Shown here piece by piece: positions 22,025 to 32,070 of a DNA stretch of 56,321 bases (the first letter of the stretch is position 1; each line of letters starts with the position of its first letter). The notes under the pieces were generated by a model. It was not told the DNA's origin, did not search any database, and saw only the letters and a list, made by a program, of their open reading frames with translations. The translations under genes and the position numbers were made by a program. The stretch lies in assembly GCA_015179025.1 (NCBI GenBank), contig WHUX01000291.1, forward strand, positions 1 to 56,321, read 5' to 3'. This stretch comes from Terfezia claveryi (taxonomy: Eukaryota; Ascomycota; Pezizomycetes; Pezizales; Pezizaceae).

Positions 22025-22099
22025 TTCGTTCAGGCCTGAGGGTATAGGGGAGCTGCTCTAGGTCTGGAACCTGACAGCAGGTGGTGGGAGAGCTGCTTC

Positions 22100-22440
22100 T
22101 GACATGACTGCGTACCAGTTGGTCCAGAGGATCCAACGTAGTGTAACGACGGCTCGAGGGGCGAGGCGACCAAGGGGTACACCTGGGCAAGGAGATCGCA
22201 CACGTAGGAATGCTACGTGTGGGATAGGGGAAAGGCTGGGACGGGGCAAGGGCAGGAGGCAAAAGGCAAGAGGGGTCGCACACGTAGGAACGTCTACGTG
22301 TGTGATCTGGGGGAAAGCTGAGTGGACACTGGGTGTCACGGAAGGTGTCACGGAGGGTGTCACGGAGGGTGTCATGGAGGGTGTCATGGAGGGTGTCACG
22401 GAGGGTGTCACGGAGGGCTGATTGAGGCTGGCTCATGCAA
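22100..22440. repeat. Inverted copy of hairpin cassette with 12-bp tandem repeat
   Basis: Two hairpins, CACACGTAG-GAATG-CTACGTGTG (22201-22223) and CACACGTAG-GAACGT-CTACGTGTG (about 22279-22302), are linked by GGCAAGGGCAGGAGGCAAAAG. They match 19080-19380 in reverse complement. A tandem GGTGTCACGGAG dodecamer of about eight units follows (22330-22410). Its counterpart near 19220 is only a few TCCGTGACA motifs. Confidence 0.75.
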
Positions 22441-23416
22441 GGCTTATAGCGATTGTAATACAAGACGTTGGATAGGGATCCAACGACAGTACGGGGCAAG
22501 GGACTATATATACATGAGTCTGCGGAAGGAATAGGCTTTCCGAGATCCCTATCTCGGAAGCCAAGCAAGGTATAACGATAACCCCAGGTGATGATAAAGC
22601 CAACAACAAGAAAGGCAATGATGACAATAACGAGAGTCATACGGAAGGATCCGCCTGACTCTCAGAACAAGACGCAGAGGAGGCGGTTGTGACAGATGAG
22701 AATCTTACTCAGATATGGAGCCTTAGGCTATGAGACGGCGCATATTTTGGGATTGATTGGTAGTGTCAGAGACGAAAGCAGCAGCAATAAGTCCTTGCTG
22801 GTTGGAAGTGTTGGAAGCAAGTAATCACGCTGGCTAACGGTGATCAAGGATAGCCGTTTCGTCAAGAGGATGCGTGGAGGATTGCGTGGTGTATGAATGC
22901 GGGGACAAGGACATGCGGATATTCATGTGAAGAATACGTCCAGATATGGATGGGAACGGATACGCGCGGATGAATCGGTAGTTATGTTGTTGTTGTTGAT
23001 CAGTAAGTTTGTGTATTTAATAAGGCCTTAGACGCCTCGATAGATCCTTATGGAATCATCAAGATTTATATGAATAGACATCTGTTCTCATATCGCTCAC
23101 TCGTTTCTTCCTTGGTTGCTGGTTTTCGCCAGTTGATTGCGCTTTTGGTTGCGCTTGAGTTTTCAGCAATTTTTATAGTTATGCTGCCCTTCGAGAAGTT
23201 CGGTATTGCTGAGTTCTGGTTGGAAATCTTTGGAGAGCGCAGACGTAGTTCGGGTTGGTTGCGCAGCTGCAATGCTTGATTCGGTTTCGACGGGGTTCTG
23301 CATCTCGAAGAGGTTTTGCGTCTCGACGAGGTTTCGTATGTCGGACTTGGACATTGGTATTGTTGTAGGTAGATGTTTGTTTGGAGGGTACGTGATATCT
23401 ATTACAAGACATAGAG
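22441..23416 (-). other. Possible retroelement 5' region, no supported gene
   Basis: Only short overlapping frames are present. A TATA-like GACTATATATACATG lies at 22500. The rest looks like the untranslated or LTR region upstream of the minus-strand gag. The ORFs between 23066 and 23445 overlap on both strands and show no recognisable domain. Confidence 0.3.
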
Positions 23417-25506
23417 TGTGTTGGTCTAATGTGAGGTTACTTTAACACAATTGATGTAGTCTTAAAGAGCAGCATTCAAAGTAACAACATGGGCGACTGA
23501 AGGTAAATTGGATCATGAAACAAATAAAACGGAAGTACAGTACATAGCTCTGTGAAATCCACCACATGGCGCAAGGAAAGAAGGATGCGGGGCAAAGTAG
23601 GAACATTAAGAATCTCCGAAACCCCAGCCGGCATATCTCCGTGCTTCAGACTTGAGGTTAGGGAAAATAAATGACTTGTTCTGCCCCCTCGTCGAAGATT
23701 TCATAGCTTGTGCTCTCCTACAAATCATCTATGACTCCCATAAGGATTGACTGGACATCTCGTCGGATAGTGCCCTGCTGTTCAGCTTTACAAACAAGTC
23801 ATCAATGAAGCCAAATAACAAGCCAAATAACTGTTGATTACGATAAGAAATACTTGGTTTCAACCCCAGGAGAGCTTTGAGTGGACGTGAAGGCTGTGAG
23901 TGATATGCTTTGCCATCGGCTTGGTGTCCTCGAAAGTCGCAGGGGAAGCATATGCACTAAATGGAAGGTCAGCTAATTAGGTTCAGCTTCGAGCTCCCAG
24001 TCAAGGGTACCTTAGATCAAGGACAATGGCAATGTCTAAACCCCGTGATCTCCGACTACTACCTATTCCTGTTAATTAGCAATCAGTATACTAGTTAGCA
24101 ACTGATAAATATAGAAGCTTAATCATATCAAGGGTCTCAAACCTCCAATGCCCCCCCCTGGCTACCCCTCCCCCTACCTACTCCTACAGATGCCACCTAG
24201 GCCTTTCCCTCCCTCCCCTATCCCTCCCTCCCCTATCCCTCCCTCCCCTATCCCTCCCACCCCTAGCCCTTCCACGCCCTCCTCTCTCAGGCTCAACCCC
24301 AACTTGCTGAGCTTGCCAACCCCACCCATCTTCAACTTGCGGAGCTTGCCACTCCCACCCATCTTCTTGCAGAAATGCCCCACCCCACCCAACTGCAGCT
24401 TGCGGAGGTGGGACCAGAGGGCCTTGTGAAGGTGGGACCGGAAGGCCTTGCGGAGGTGGGACCGGAAGGCCTTGCGGAGGTGGGACCGGAGGGCCTTGCG
24501 GAGATGGGACCGGAGGGGCTTCCGGGACGGGGGCCGGAAGAGTTACTCCAGACCTTCTCGTGAAGTTGATGCGGAAGTGGATCTTGTACAGCAAGATCAG
24601 ATGAATCAGTTGGAGGAGGATGCCTATCCCCCCCAGTATAATACATATGGTTATTTCGTCCCTACTCCGTAGCTGTTAGCTAATCTCACTACCAGCTTGA
24701 ACAGAGGATTTGGGCCATCAAGCCTCGAAATGAGTTTTGAATATCTTGGGTCGATGGGGTAGCAGAATATAAAATATGTGAAGAAACACTCACATCTTGA
24801 CAGTGGTCAAGTAGATGATTACACCAATAGTCCCTAGAACTAGAAGTGCTAATAGGGATGGTAGTATCGGACAAGAGCAGTGAGCTGATGGACTTGGAGA
24901 CAAAGAAGTTGGAGAAGTTGGAGGAGAAGTTGGAGGAGAGGTTGAAGGAGAAGAAGGAGGAGGAGAAGAAGAAGGAGGAGAAAAAGGAGGTGGGGTACGG
25001 GCAGGGTATGGTGGTGGTGTTGGTAGCTGATTTCCTAATTCGATATCTTCCGTATTAGGATACTGATAGTCTGGTTGGGGATACTGAGTAGTCTGGTTGG
25101 TACAAGGATACTGAGCCATCTTGGCGGCACTTGAGAGGTATGTTCTTTAAGAAAAGAGAAAACTATAGCTGCAAAATACGAGAACAGCTGGCAATTTGTA
25201 ATCTCAGGCCAGTGACCCACGTGTAGTGACTAAGTGAAGTATCAATATAAACAACCTTAATTAAGCTCTACCTTAGCCAATTTTGTATTGGAAAATAAGA
25301 ACATCTTGTAATTGGAACGAAGTTTGTTTTTATTTCTATATGATACATATCATATCATATATCCTGTTGGGATGTGTATAGATGTATGGCCAACGAAGGA
25401 ACACTTCACGTAAGGAGATATGTATGCGGATATATACGAGATGTGTGCGAGAGATGTGTGTGTATCTATGCAGATATCCTATGAAGGGCGTTCCTGATGC
25501 TCTATA
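23417..25506. repeat. Segmental duplication, copy B
   Basis: This is the direct repeat of 15310-17450. It lacks a few small inserts of copy A and ends within the first 149 bp of the Copia LTR. Sequence to the right (GTGCTGCAGACAAAAATTT) resembles text left of copy A. Confidence 0.85.
24184..25119 (-). CDS. Proline-rich two-segment membrane protein of unknown function (copy B)
   Basis: I do not recognise the family. Exon 1 (25119 to 24794) starts at ATG in context CCAAGATGG. It encodes a QYP-rich start, an acidic NTEDIELGNQ, a long Pro/Ser tract, and a hydrophobic segment (SLLALLVLGTIGVIIYL), and ends at a good donor GTGAGT. Downstream, 24640-24184 encodes a second hydrophobic stretch (IGILLQLIHLILLYKIHF), then PPVPSPQG/PPVPPPQG repeats and a Gly-rich tail. 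A branch-like GATTAGCTAAC and several AGs lie between, but none joins the two frames cleanly. The splice is unresolved and the gene may be broken. It is a duplicate of 16077-17095. Confidence 0.4.
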
Positions 25507-26103
25507 GTGCTGCAGACAAAAATTTCGCAGTAGCCTCATATTGGAAGTCTGACTTGGATCCCAAATACCAGCTGTGCTGGGTAGTCAAATGTACATATAT
25601 ATGTATATGTATGGTCATTTACCTCCTTGCTGAACAGAAATTTACAACATCGCCATTATGTCTACAGTGCCAACACCAACCCAGACCTGCCTTAGGCGGC
25701 ATGACTACTGACCCCTTCGATACCTTCAATCAAGCTCGCCCTGGCAGGAGTGCAACCCATTATCAGCAGCTCCAAGCCCTCCTGACAACCGAAGATGTCT
25801 CCATCCCGAAGAAAGCTTACCAGAAGGGCACAGTGAGAAAGCTGAACGGCGTTGAGAAGTGGTATGGAAGTGTAGATATCGGAGCCATAAAAAGCATCGA
25901 CATTGAAGCCATGGAAGTGTCGATATTGCAGGTATTACATTGTCGATATTGGAGTTATCGCAGCGTCTAAGCTGTTGTAGAACCCTGTGAGATAGGTTAG
26001 TTACACGTCCACATATCGGAGGTCTGGCAATGCTCTCACCTATATGAACTGAACTTGCTCGGTCGTGAGATACGCACATATATCGGAGGCCTGGCAGTGT
26101 CGA
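25507..26103 (+). other. Region with a hypothetical ORF and left copy of a direct repeat
   Basis: An open frame over 25497-25970 includes TTDPFDTFNQARPGRSATHY and KGTVRKLNGVEKWYGSV, with no family that I recognise. Its first part crosses the end of the duplication, so the frame is partly fortuitous. From 25948 to about 26056 the sequence (starting ATTGGAGTTATCGCAG) is repeated in direct orientation at 28160-28258, on the other side of the pogo-like element. Confidence 0.35.
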
Positions 26104-26105
26104 TA

Positions 26106-28161
26106 ACGTGGCTGACGGGGTTTCCGATCAAGACAGGGTTTCCGATCACATGAGACATACTAACCTTTTTTTGGTAATCCCTTGGTGTAGGCAAGCACAG
26201 CGTTCAGTATTCCTTCCGCCTGAATTAATATCTATGGAAACAATTACGCTCTACAACATGGCTATGCTTACGTCCCGCCAAAACCAACCTAAGGTCATTA
26301 CCTGCTCCGGCCAATATGACCTCTCCGACATTTTCTACCCGCTCCTCCTAACCTCCCACATAGGCTCAATATCAAGCGGACAAGGTTATAAGACCTCGGA
26401 GGCCTTTATCAAGCACCTATATTCATATGAAAATAGATTTGCTTGTGCAAGCCGAAGCTAGGATACCTTAAACTATAGGGCACTAAGCTGCAGAAAATTC
26501 AAAATTCAAAAAGTGGTCATTATATGAATTGAACTCATTTATTTATACTAACCTGAACCCCTCCCCCATATGCTTCTAAGGGCTGCCTCAAGACCATCCT
26601 TATTCTCTATAGTGAGGTCCCCACGATGTTTAGACTTCTATACCCTCTACATTTCTGTTTTTAAATAATACTACGCACTGCCAAGATGCTGCAAATCTTT
26701 GATAACCACTATATACTCAGAATTATCCTTACGTTCAACCGAGCACTCAATCTAGCTAACTTTAATACTGTAAAAGCGAATTCAGTGGATTATTTAATAT
26801 TTGATATAGTATTTAAGCTAAGGTCTAGTATCATATCTAAGATACTATCCATTGATCCAGCATCTACCTTAACCTTCAATCTCCTATCAATTTAAAGTAT
26901 GTATCCAACTTTATATTAACCTAATATTTGGAGTAGCATTGAGTTCGCCTTCCCAAGGCCTGTGCTAGTTCCAGCTGTGCTCATAGTCATTGAGACATCT
27001 AATGTGTGGCTGTACTCGAGAGGAGTATATGGGGTTTGAAAGCGTTAGGCTTGGCTGTCAGAGTTATCCTATTGTTCCATTGGTATTGTAGGAGTGCTAG
27101 AAGAGGCTTAGGTGTAGTCAAGTAGATTGGAGAGAGTCTACCTGGGGGTTCAAAGTAGGTTTTGCTGAGTTTTCGGAATTGTAGATTTTTGAAAAGTAGT
27201 GGTCTAAATTGGTGCCTTTCTATCTTGGTATATATACACTTCTTCTTTGCTATTAATTAAAGATATAGTTGAGAGCCCTTCTAGTAATTGTTAGCTACAC
27301 TTATCTAATATTTGGCCTGTATGAGAGCGAGAGGAGGGGGGTAGTAGGGGAGCAGGGGGCTACTCCGAAAGGTAGCAATTTAAGACTCCTATGACTATTA
27401 TAGACCTCTATATAGCTGTATACTATGCTTTGATGTAGGCTGTTGCAAGGACATGAGGGGGAGGTTCAGGTAGCATCAATCAGAAGCGTTTAATTTATAT
27501 AATAACTGCTTTTGGAATTTCTAATCTTGTGCAGGTTAGTGCCCTATAGTTTAAGGCATCCTAGCTTTGGCTTGTGCAAGCAAACCTATTTTCATATGAA
27601 TATAGGTACTTGGTAAAGGCCTCCGAGGTCTTATAACCTTGTCCGCTTGATATTGAGCCTATGTGGGAGGTTAGGAGGAGTGGGTAGAAAATGTCAGAGA
27701 GGTCATATTGGCCGGAGGGGGTAATGATCTTAGGTTGGTTTTGGCGGGACGTAAGCATAGCCATGTTGTAGAGCGTAATTGTTTCCATAGATATTAATTC
27801 AGGCGGAAGGAATACTTAACGCTGTGCTTGCCTACACCAGGTTTTAGTTCACAAGTTTAGTTCATGGCTTAGTCCGTTATTTTTCACGAATTTCCTTCGT
27901 TCTAGTCCTCATATTAGTTCAGTCTGACAATTATCTTTGTGCCTAGTTTGCGTGGGTCTGGCCGATTAACTGGCCTTACCCTTGAATCCACCGGGTTTCC
28001 GTGTGGCTCCTCATAGCCCCCCTATTGGGGCTGCATAGGAGTACTAAGTATTTAAAAAAAAAAAAAAAAAAAATTGCCTACACCAGGGGATTACCAAAAA
28101 AGGTTAGTATGTCTCATGTGATCGGAAACCCTGTCTTGATCGGAAACCCCGTCGGTCACGT
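26106..28161. mobile_element. Pogo/Fot-like foldback element P4 with 388-bp inverted arms
   Basis: The ends read ACGTGGCTGACGGGGTTTCC and, from the right, ACGTGACCGACGGGGTTTCC. TA (26104-26105 and 28162-28163) flanks them. An ACGT start, GGGTTTCCGATCA repeats and a TA duplication fit fungal pogo/Fot-type Tc1-mariner elements. The arms 26106-26493 and 27529-28161 are inverted copies, the right one holding a LINE insertion. Each arm carries the same 75-codon open frame beginning METITLYNMAMLTSRQNQPK (26234-26461 plus, 27561-27788 minus), with no family I know. The middle (26494-27528) is AT-rich and encodes nothing recognisable. No transposase is present. Confidence 0.75.
27842..28073 (+). mobile_element. 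5'-truncated Tad1-like LINE insertion
   Basis: The insertion is 232 bp and consists of a LINE 3' end (GGGGCTGCATAGGAGTACTA and a poly(A) run of about 20). It is flanked by a perfect 14-bp target duplication TTGCCTACACCAGG at 27828-27841 and 28074-28087. It matches the 3' UTR at 19890-20014. It entered the right arm of P4, and the intact left arm shows the empty site. Confidence 0.9.
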
Positions 28162-28163
28162 TA

Positions 28164-28440
28164 TTGGAGGTATCGCAGTGTTGACATTGCTGAAGAACTC
28201 TGTAAGATAGGTTAGTTACGCATGCAACTGTCGTAGGCGTGGCAATTCTCTCACCTAGATTGCAGTTCATGAGTTTTGTTGACTTGTGTTGTGATTGAAA
28301 ATTCCATGTCCTTCATACTTGAGAGGTGTGCATCGTGTGCTAGCGGCAGCTACATAGCCTATGAGCGGTGGCAGGTAAGGAAATCCTGGAAATTAGGGTT
28401 GTGCTAGTCCACCTGACGGGGTATAATTGTGATGTTGCAG
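28164..28440. repeat. Direct repeat copy and relic of P1-type sequence
   Basis: 28164-28258 completes the second copy of the direct repeat at 25948-26056. From about 28255 to 28440 the text (GATTGCAGTTCATGA, GAAAATTCCA, TCGTGTGCTAGCGGCAGCTAC, GCTAGTCCACC) follows the order of P1 sequence at 2440-2600. It is a diverged fragment of the P1 family. Confidence 0.6.
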
Positions 28441-29144
28441 GTTGTTCATTCTCTCTAAACTGCTACGCTCGCATATGAAACCCGCAATATAAGAAAACAG
28501 AGATGCAACACAGCTTCCTCTGAAACAACACCATCTGTGATTCCTCCCCCTGAAACCCCAACACATGACCCTATCAGGTTCTACAAGGCAATAACCGAAT
28601 TTTAATAGTTGGAGTGGCTTGATACACCCTTCACCCATTGTTTATCATTGTCTTCCTCTTCCTTGGACACAGTAGTAGAATCAATACTAATAGCTGAGCT
28701 ATCGGAGTATGTTCGCAGAAATGCCCAACCATGAGCATATATGTCTGAGCCAAGGGCATTTCCTACTGCAGTATAGGCTGCAACTCGTAGGCAATATGAT
28801 TGCTGTTGGGGAAAACCCCATGGGAAGTACCACTTTTGGTGGTATCCCTTAGTTACAAAATTGATCCCCGTAGTTTCCCTGATCTCTTGAAGGAAGCAAT
28901 AGCAGGCCATGCAACTTAACTTCAAACAGCCAAGATATATATTCTTCTGCAGACCTTTCCAGTACTCTCGGAGATATAGAGTAAGAGCAACTTCACAATG
29001 TATGCAAAGCTCATATTCCTCATCCATCCCCTGTGTACTATCTACAAACTTCATTGAACTACTTTCATAGCTGGTATAAGAAAGAGCTTTTTGGAGACAC
29101 GCCATCCACTTCTTCCAGGTAGTTGGTTAGTATCTCGTGTATGG

Positions 29145-29692
29145 TGTATTTGACACGGTCGTCAGAACAAACTTATTGTTCGTAAAATGTGTCCAAAGCC
29201 TTATGGCACGATATCGATCGAGAATAAGGTTGCTGACGTCAACAAGATCAACGAGAATAAGGTTGCTGACGTCAACGAGATAAAAAGTTGCCGACGTCAA
29301 TAAGGTTAACGAGAATAAGGTTGCCGACGTTGATGAGATAATAAGGTTGCCGACAGCAACATGTGGTAGAACGCTCCGCTCGCAACTTGGTATAAAAATA
29401 CCCGCTGTATTCTCGTTCTCTGTCTTCCTTCTTTACGTAACGTCTTGTATTCTAGCTCTGGTAATACTAGCACTGCCTTTTGTCCCACGTCCACGTCCTA
29501 AGTCCTACGTTCTAGCCCTACGTCTGATGTCCCAATTCCAACGCCCCAATTCCGACGTCCTACGTCCAACGTCCAACGTCTACAATCCTAGTCCCTCGAC
29601 ACTCACGTATACCATACTTACGCAAGTGTCAGTCTTAGTTGTGTGTGCTCCTTAGAGTCACGTCCACAGTCAACGTCCACGCCACCGTTACA
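29145..29692 (+). repeat. Solo LTR inserted in the deaminase gene
   Basis: The LTR runs from TGTATTTGACACGG to CACCGTTACA, 548 bp with TG and CA ends, and splits the deaminase reading frame. The plus orientation is inferred from the TATA box at 29391 and the repeats upstream of it. ACGTCC/CGTCCTAC-type repeats occupy 29490-29590. No clear 5-bp target duplication is visible, so the boundaries are provisional. Confidence 0.6.
29220..29397 (+). promoter_or_regulatory. CRE-like repeats and TATA box in the LTR
   Basis: Units of about 23-33 bp (GAGAATAAGGTTGCTGACGT) recur four to five times. They contain TGACGTCA at 29234-29241 and 29267-29274 and CGACGTCA at 29292-29299. TGACGTCA is the palindromic site of CREB/ATF-type bZIP factors. 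TATAAAAATA follows at 29391. The arrangement looks like an enhancer and core promoter; activity is inferred. Confidence 0.5.
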
Positions 29693-30591
29693 CCTTGGTG
29701 AACAAGCATAACGAACCAAGACATCCGTGCTCACATGGAGGGACACTATCTTGTCAAGGTATTGGGTAAGGGGTAAGTTCGGTCCTTTGTTTAAGGTATC
29801 AGTAAATAGTTGATTCTGTTTTTTATATCCATTAGATAGTAATGATAAGAAGATCTTACCTTCATATTCTGCGACTTTCAGGCACAAACGCCCATAAACC
29901 CTTGGATTACTACCAAGTAGATTCTTCATACGCTGTACTAATTGAATTATCTAGGAAAGATCAAAATTGCTGGTTGTGGCTTTCCTCTGCTCTGTGCCCC
30001 ACATGAGATCACCCAGCTTCCGCAAGCAAAATAGAGGCATGATTTCAGATGGGATATTTTCCCCTAGTATTATTTCTTTTCGTATGATGCCCTAGAATTC
30101 GAGATACTGGTCCCAGCGTTTCTGTACCTGGGTGACAAACTTGGGGAAGGAGTGATTGTATATTTTATGTAGGAACTCATTCCTTAGGCGTTTGAGGTCT
30201 TCTGTGGCTAGGATATTGTTCCGTGGAGGGGAAACTCCTTGGTAACCCCACTGCAGGCTTAGGATTCTGCGACTTCCGGGCTCCGAGACAGTCTCGCGCT
30301 ATATTTTTGAGAATCATCCAGAGTTCCTGGATATGTTTCCCCACATCCTCAGAGACATCCACATTCCTAGCAACGAACAGCCGGACTTCTCCTGCAGGAC
30401 TAGGCCCTGGCACGAGTTCCATTGCCGTAGAATACACCTCGCTTTTAGCTTGAGACACACATATAGAGGCAATCGCATCAAGGGACCTCTGGGTCATGAC
30501 GAGATAAGGTAGGGTTCTTCTGTCTTCTGGGAATTGTAGATGCAAGTGCAACCAAGGCATTGTCATCTTCGAGGTGTATGGTCGCAGCCAT

Positions 30592-32070
30592 TAGACAAGC
30601 TGTTCCGAGGTTGAGGCTCACTGGAGTTACCGAGGGTTAGACTGGGAGGTTGAGACTGGTCGGAGGTTGAGAACTCAATGAAGCGCCTTGGTAGTGCCTG
30701 CATCTTGACCATACTACCTCAATGCTGATTGGCCAGTGTCCTAATTGAACATTTAATTTTTAAGGGGACTCTCTTAGCTGGCGCTTCCAAATAATGATGC
30801 GACAAAAAGAGTTAAATTTCCCGCAAGTTCACAAAGTTCACAACAGCCATGCTGACATACAATGGCTACCTACCATCGCCAACACTCTCAAGAACATATA
30901 GATCTGCTCCATTGGAGCGAATTCTCCTACCCCACTCCGATTATATTCGCTTTGAAATTCGGATATTTACCTACTTACCTACCCCGCTCCAACTTGGATT
31001 ATTTGTTGTGTTGTTCGCCAAGTATCCAGATATTCGCCAAGCACTGATAGGCGATCATATATGGTAGTGACTACGCTAGCAGGTCTAAGTGCTACCCAGA
31101 CCTTCTCATACATCACCGGGATGCTGTAAAACAGTATCTACCTATTATATAATTCTAGATAGAATCTACTTCATTTTAGTACAAATCCAAGGAATTGAAG
31201 TACTTAGCAATCTGCATATAAATAACAATCTGCAATTAAGAAAGTACCGTAACCGTTTTGCACCTTACCTGGATCCTTCCTCTTCCTATACATAAGAAAT
31301 CGCTGGGATTTTTCTAGCGTAAACAGCAACAAGATATTTACAAAAAAAAAAAAATATATATCATACTTTATGACGCTCCAAAGCTTCACTGAATTCCATA
31401 TAGCGCATCGATATTCAGCACAAGATGGTTCATATATATATAGCCTGAACTATATATAAGGCCCTGTCTATAAGAATCCCCCCTTGGATAAGAACCCCTG
31501 TAGATAAGAACCTAGTTTTCAAATACCTATTGCATTGGAAACGTTGCAGATTTCTACAGTAGCAATAAACGAGATGAAGGTGATGTACGTCATATTTGAA
31601 GGGCTTGAGATAATTTTCTGGAATTCTCCCCTTGTTCTATGTTTGCCGTCTCCCTGTGATGTGGAAGGGGCGGTCAAAAATGACTTCACAGGGTGCTTTT
31701 TTAAGTGTAGCAGAATGTTTTGTTCGATTCACAGTTACCAAATTGTGGAATTATATTAATTTCCCGCGACCGGCACAGAGGGTATGCCGCCCGAAAGCGG
31801 CCCAGAACATATATGTACCAACGTTATTATCATCCATCCAAACCACCCCAACCCTCCTCCGAAGGAAAACCCAAAAGAATATATAAAAAATAAATATTAG
31901 GGAAAACATTAAACGCAAGATAAAATGACCAGACAAAGATAATAAACAATAGCCCTACGCAGCCCCCAATCCCCCCATGCGCGGGCAGCAACAACAATGG
32001 CTACAAACCATCGATATCAGCAGCAAATGTATTAGACTAAAAGAACCAAAGGCTAACCCCAGATCCATTC
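30592..32070. other. Intergenic, with a possible DNA-transposon end
   Basis: No gene is supported. At 31460-31530 the text CCCTGTCTATAAGAATCCCC and CCCTGTAGATAAGAACC resembles terminal repeats of fungal Tc1/mariner-type elements, but no partner end was found. An A-run lies at 31342-31353. The short frames at 30849-31067 and 31535-31886 show no recognisable domain. Confidence 0.35.

Larger units (their letters stand above)
28602..30591 (-). pseudogene. OTT_1508-like deaminase gene, broken by frameshifts, stops and an LTR
   Basis: The minus strand carries the pieces of a fungal OTT_1508-like (deaminase-fold) protein. The C-terminal piece (28602-29113) has the putative metal-binding motifs H-x-E in ELCIHCEVALTLYL and C-x2-C in GCLKLSCMACYCF, then FVTKGYHQKWYFPW. 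Middle pieces lie at 29693-30200 (LDKIVSLHVSTDVLVRYACS; PKFVTQVQKRWDQYLEF). The N-terminal piece lies at 30200-30591, with the likely start MAATIHLEDD at 30591. Breaks include frameshifts near 30500 and 30240, stops near 30093 and 29950, and the LTR at 29145-29692 inserted between LVRYACSPR and WKKWMACLQKAL. One of the stops might lie in an intron, but the LTR alone inactivates the gene. The family is assigned from the motif pattern. Confidence 0.7.
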
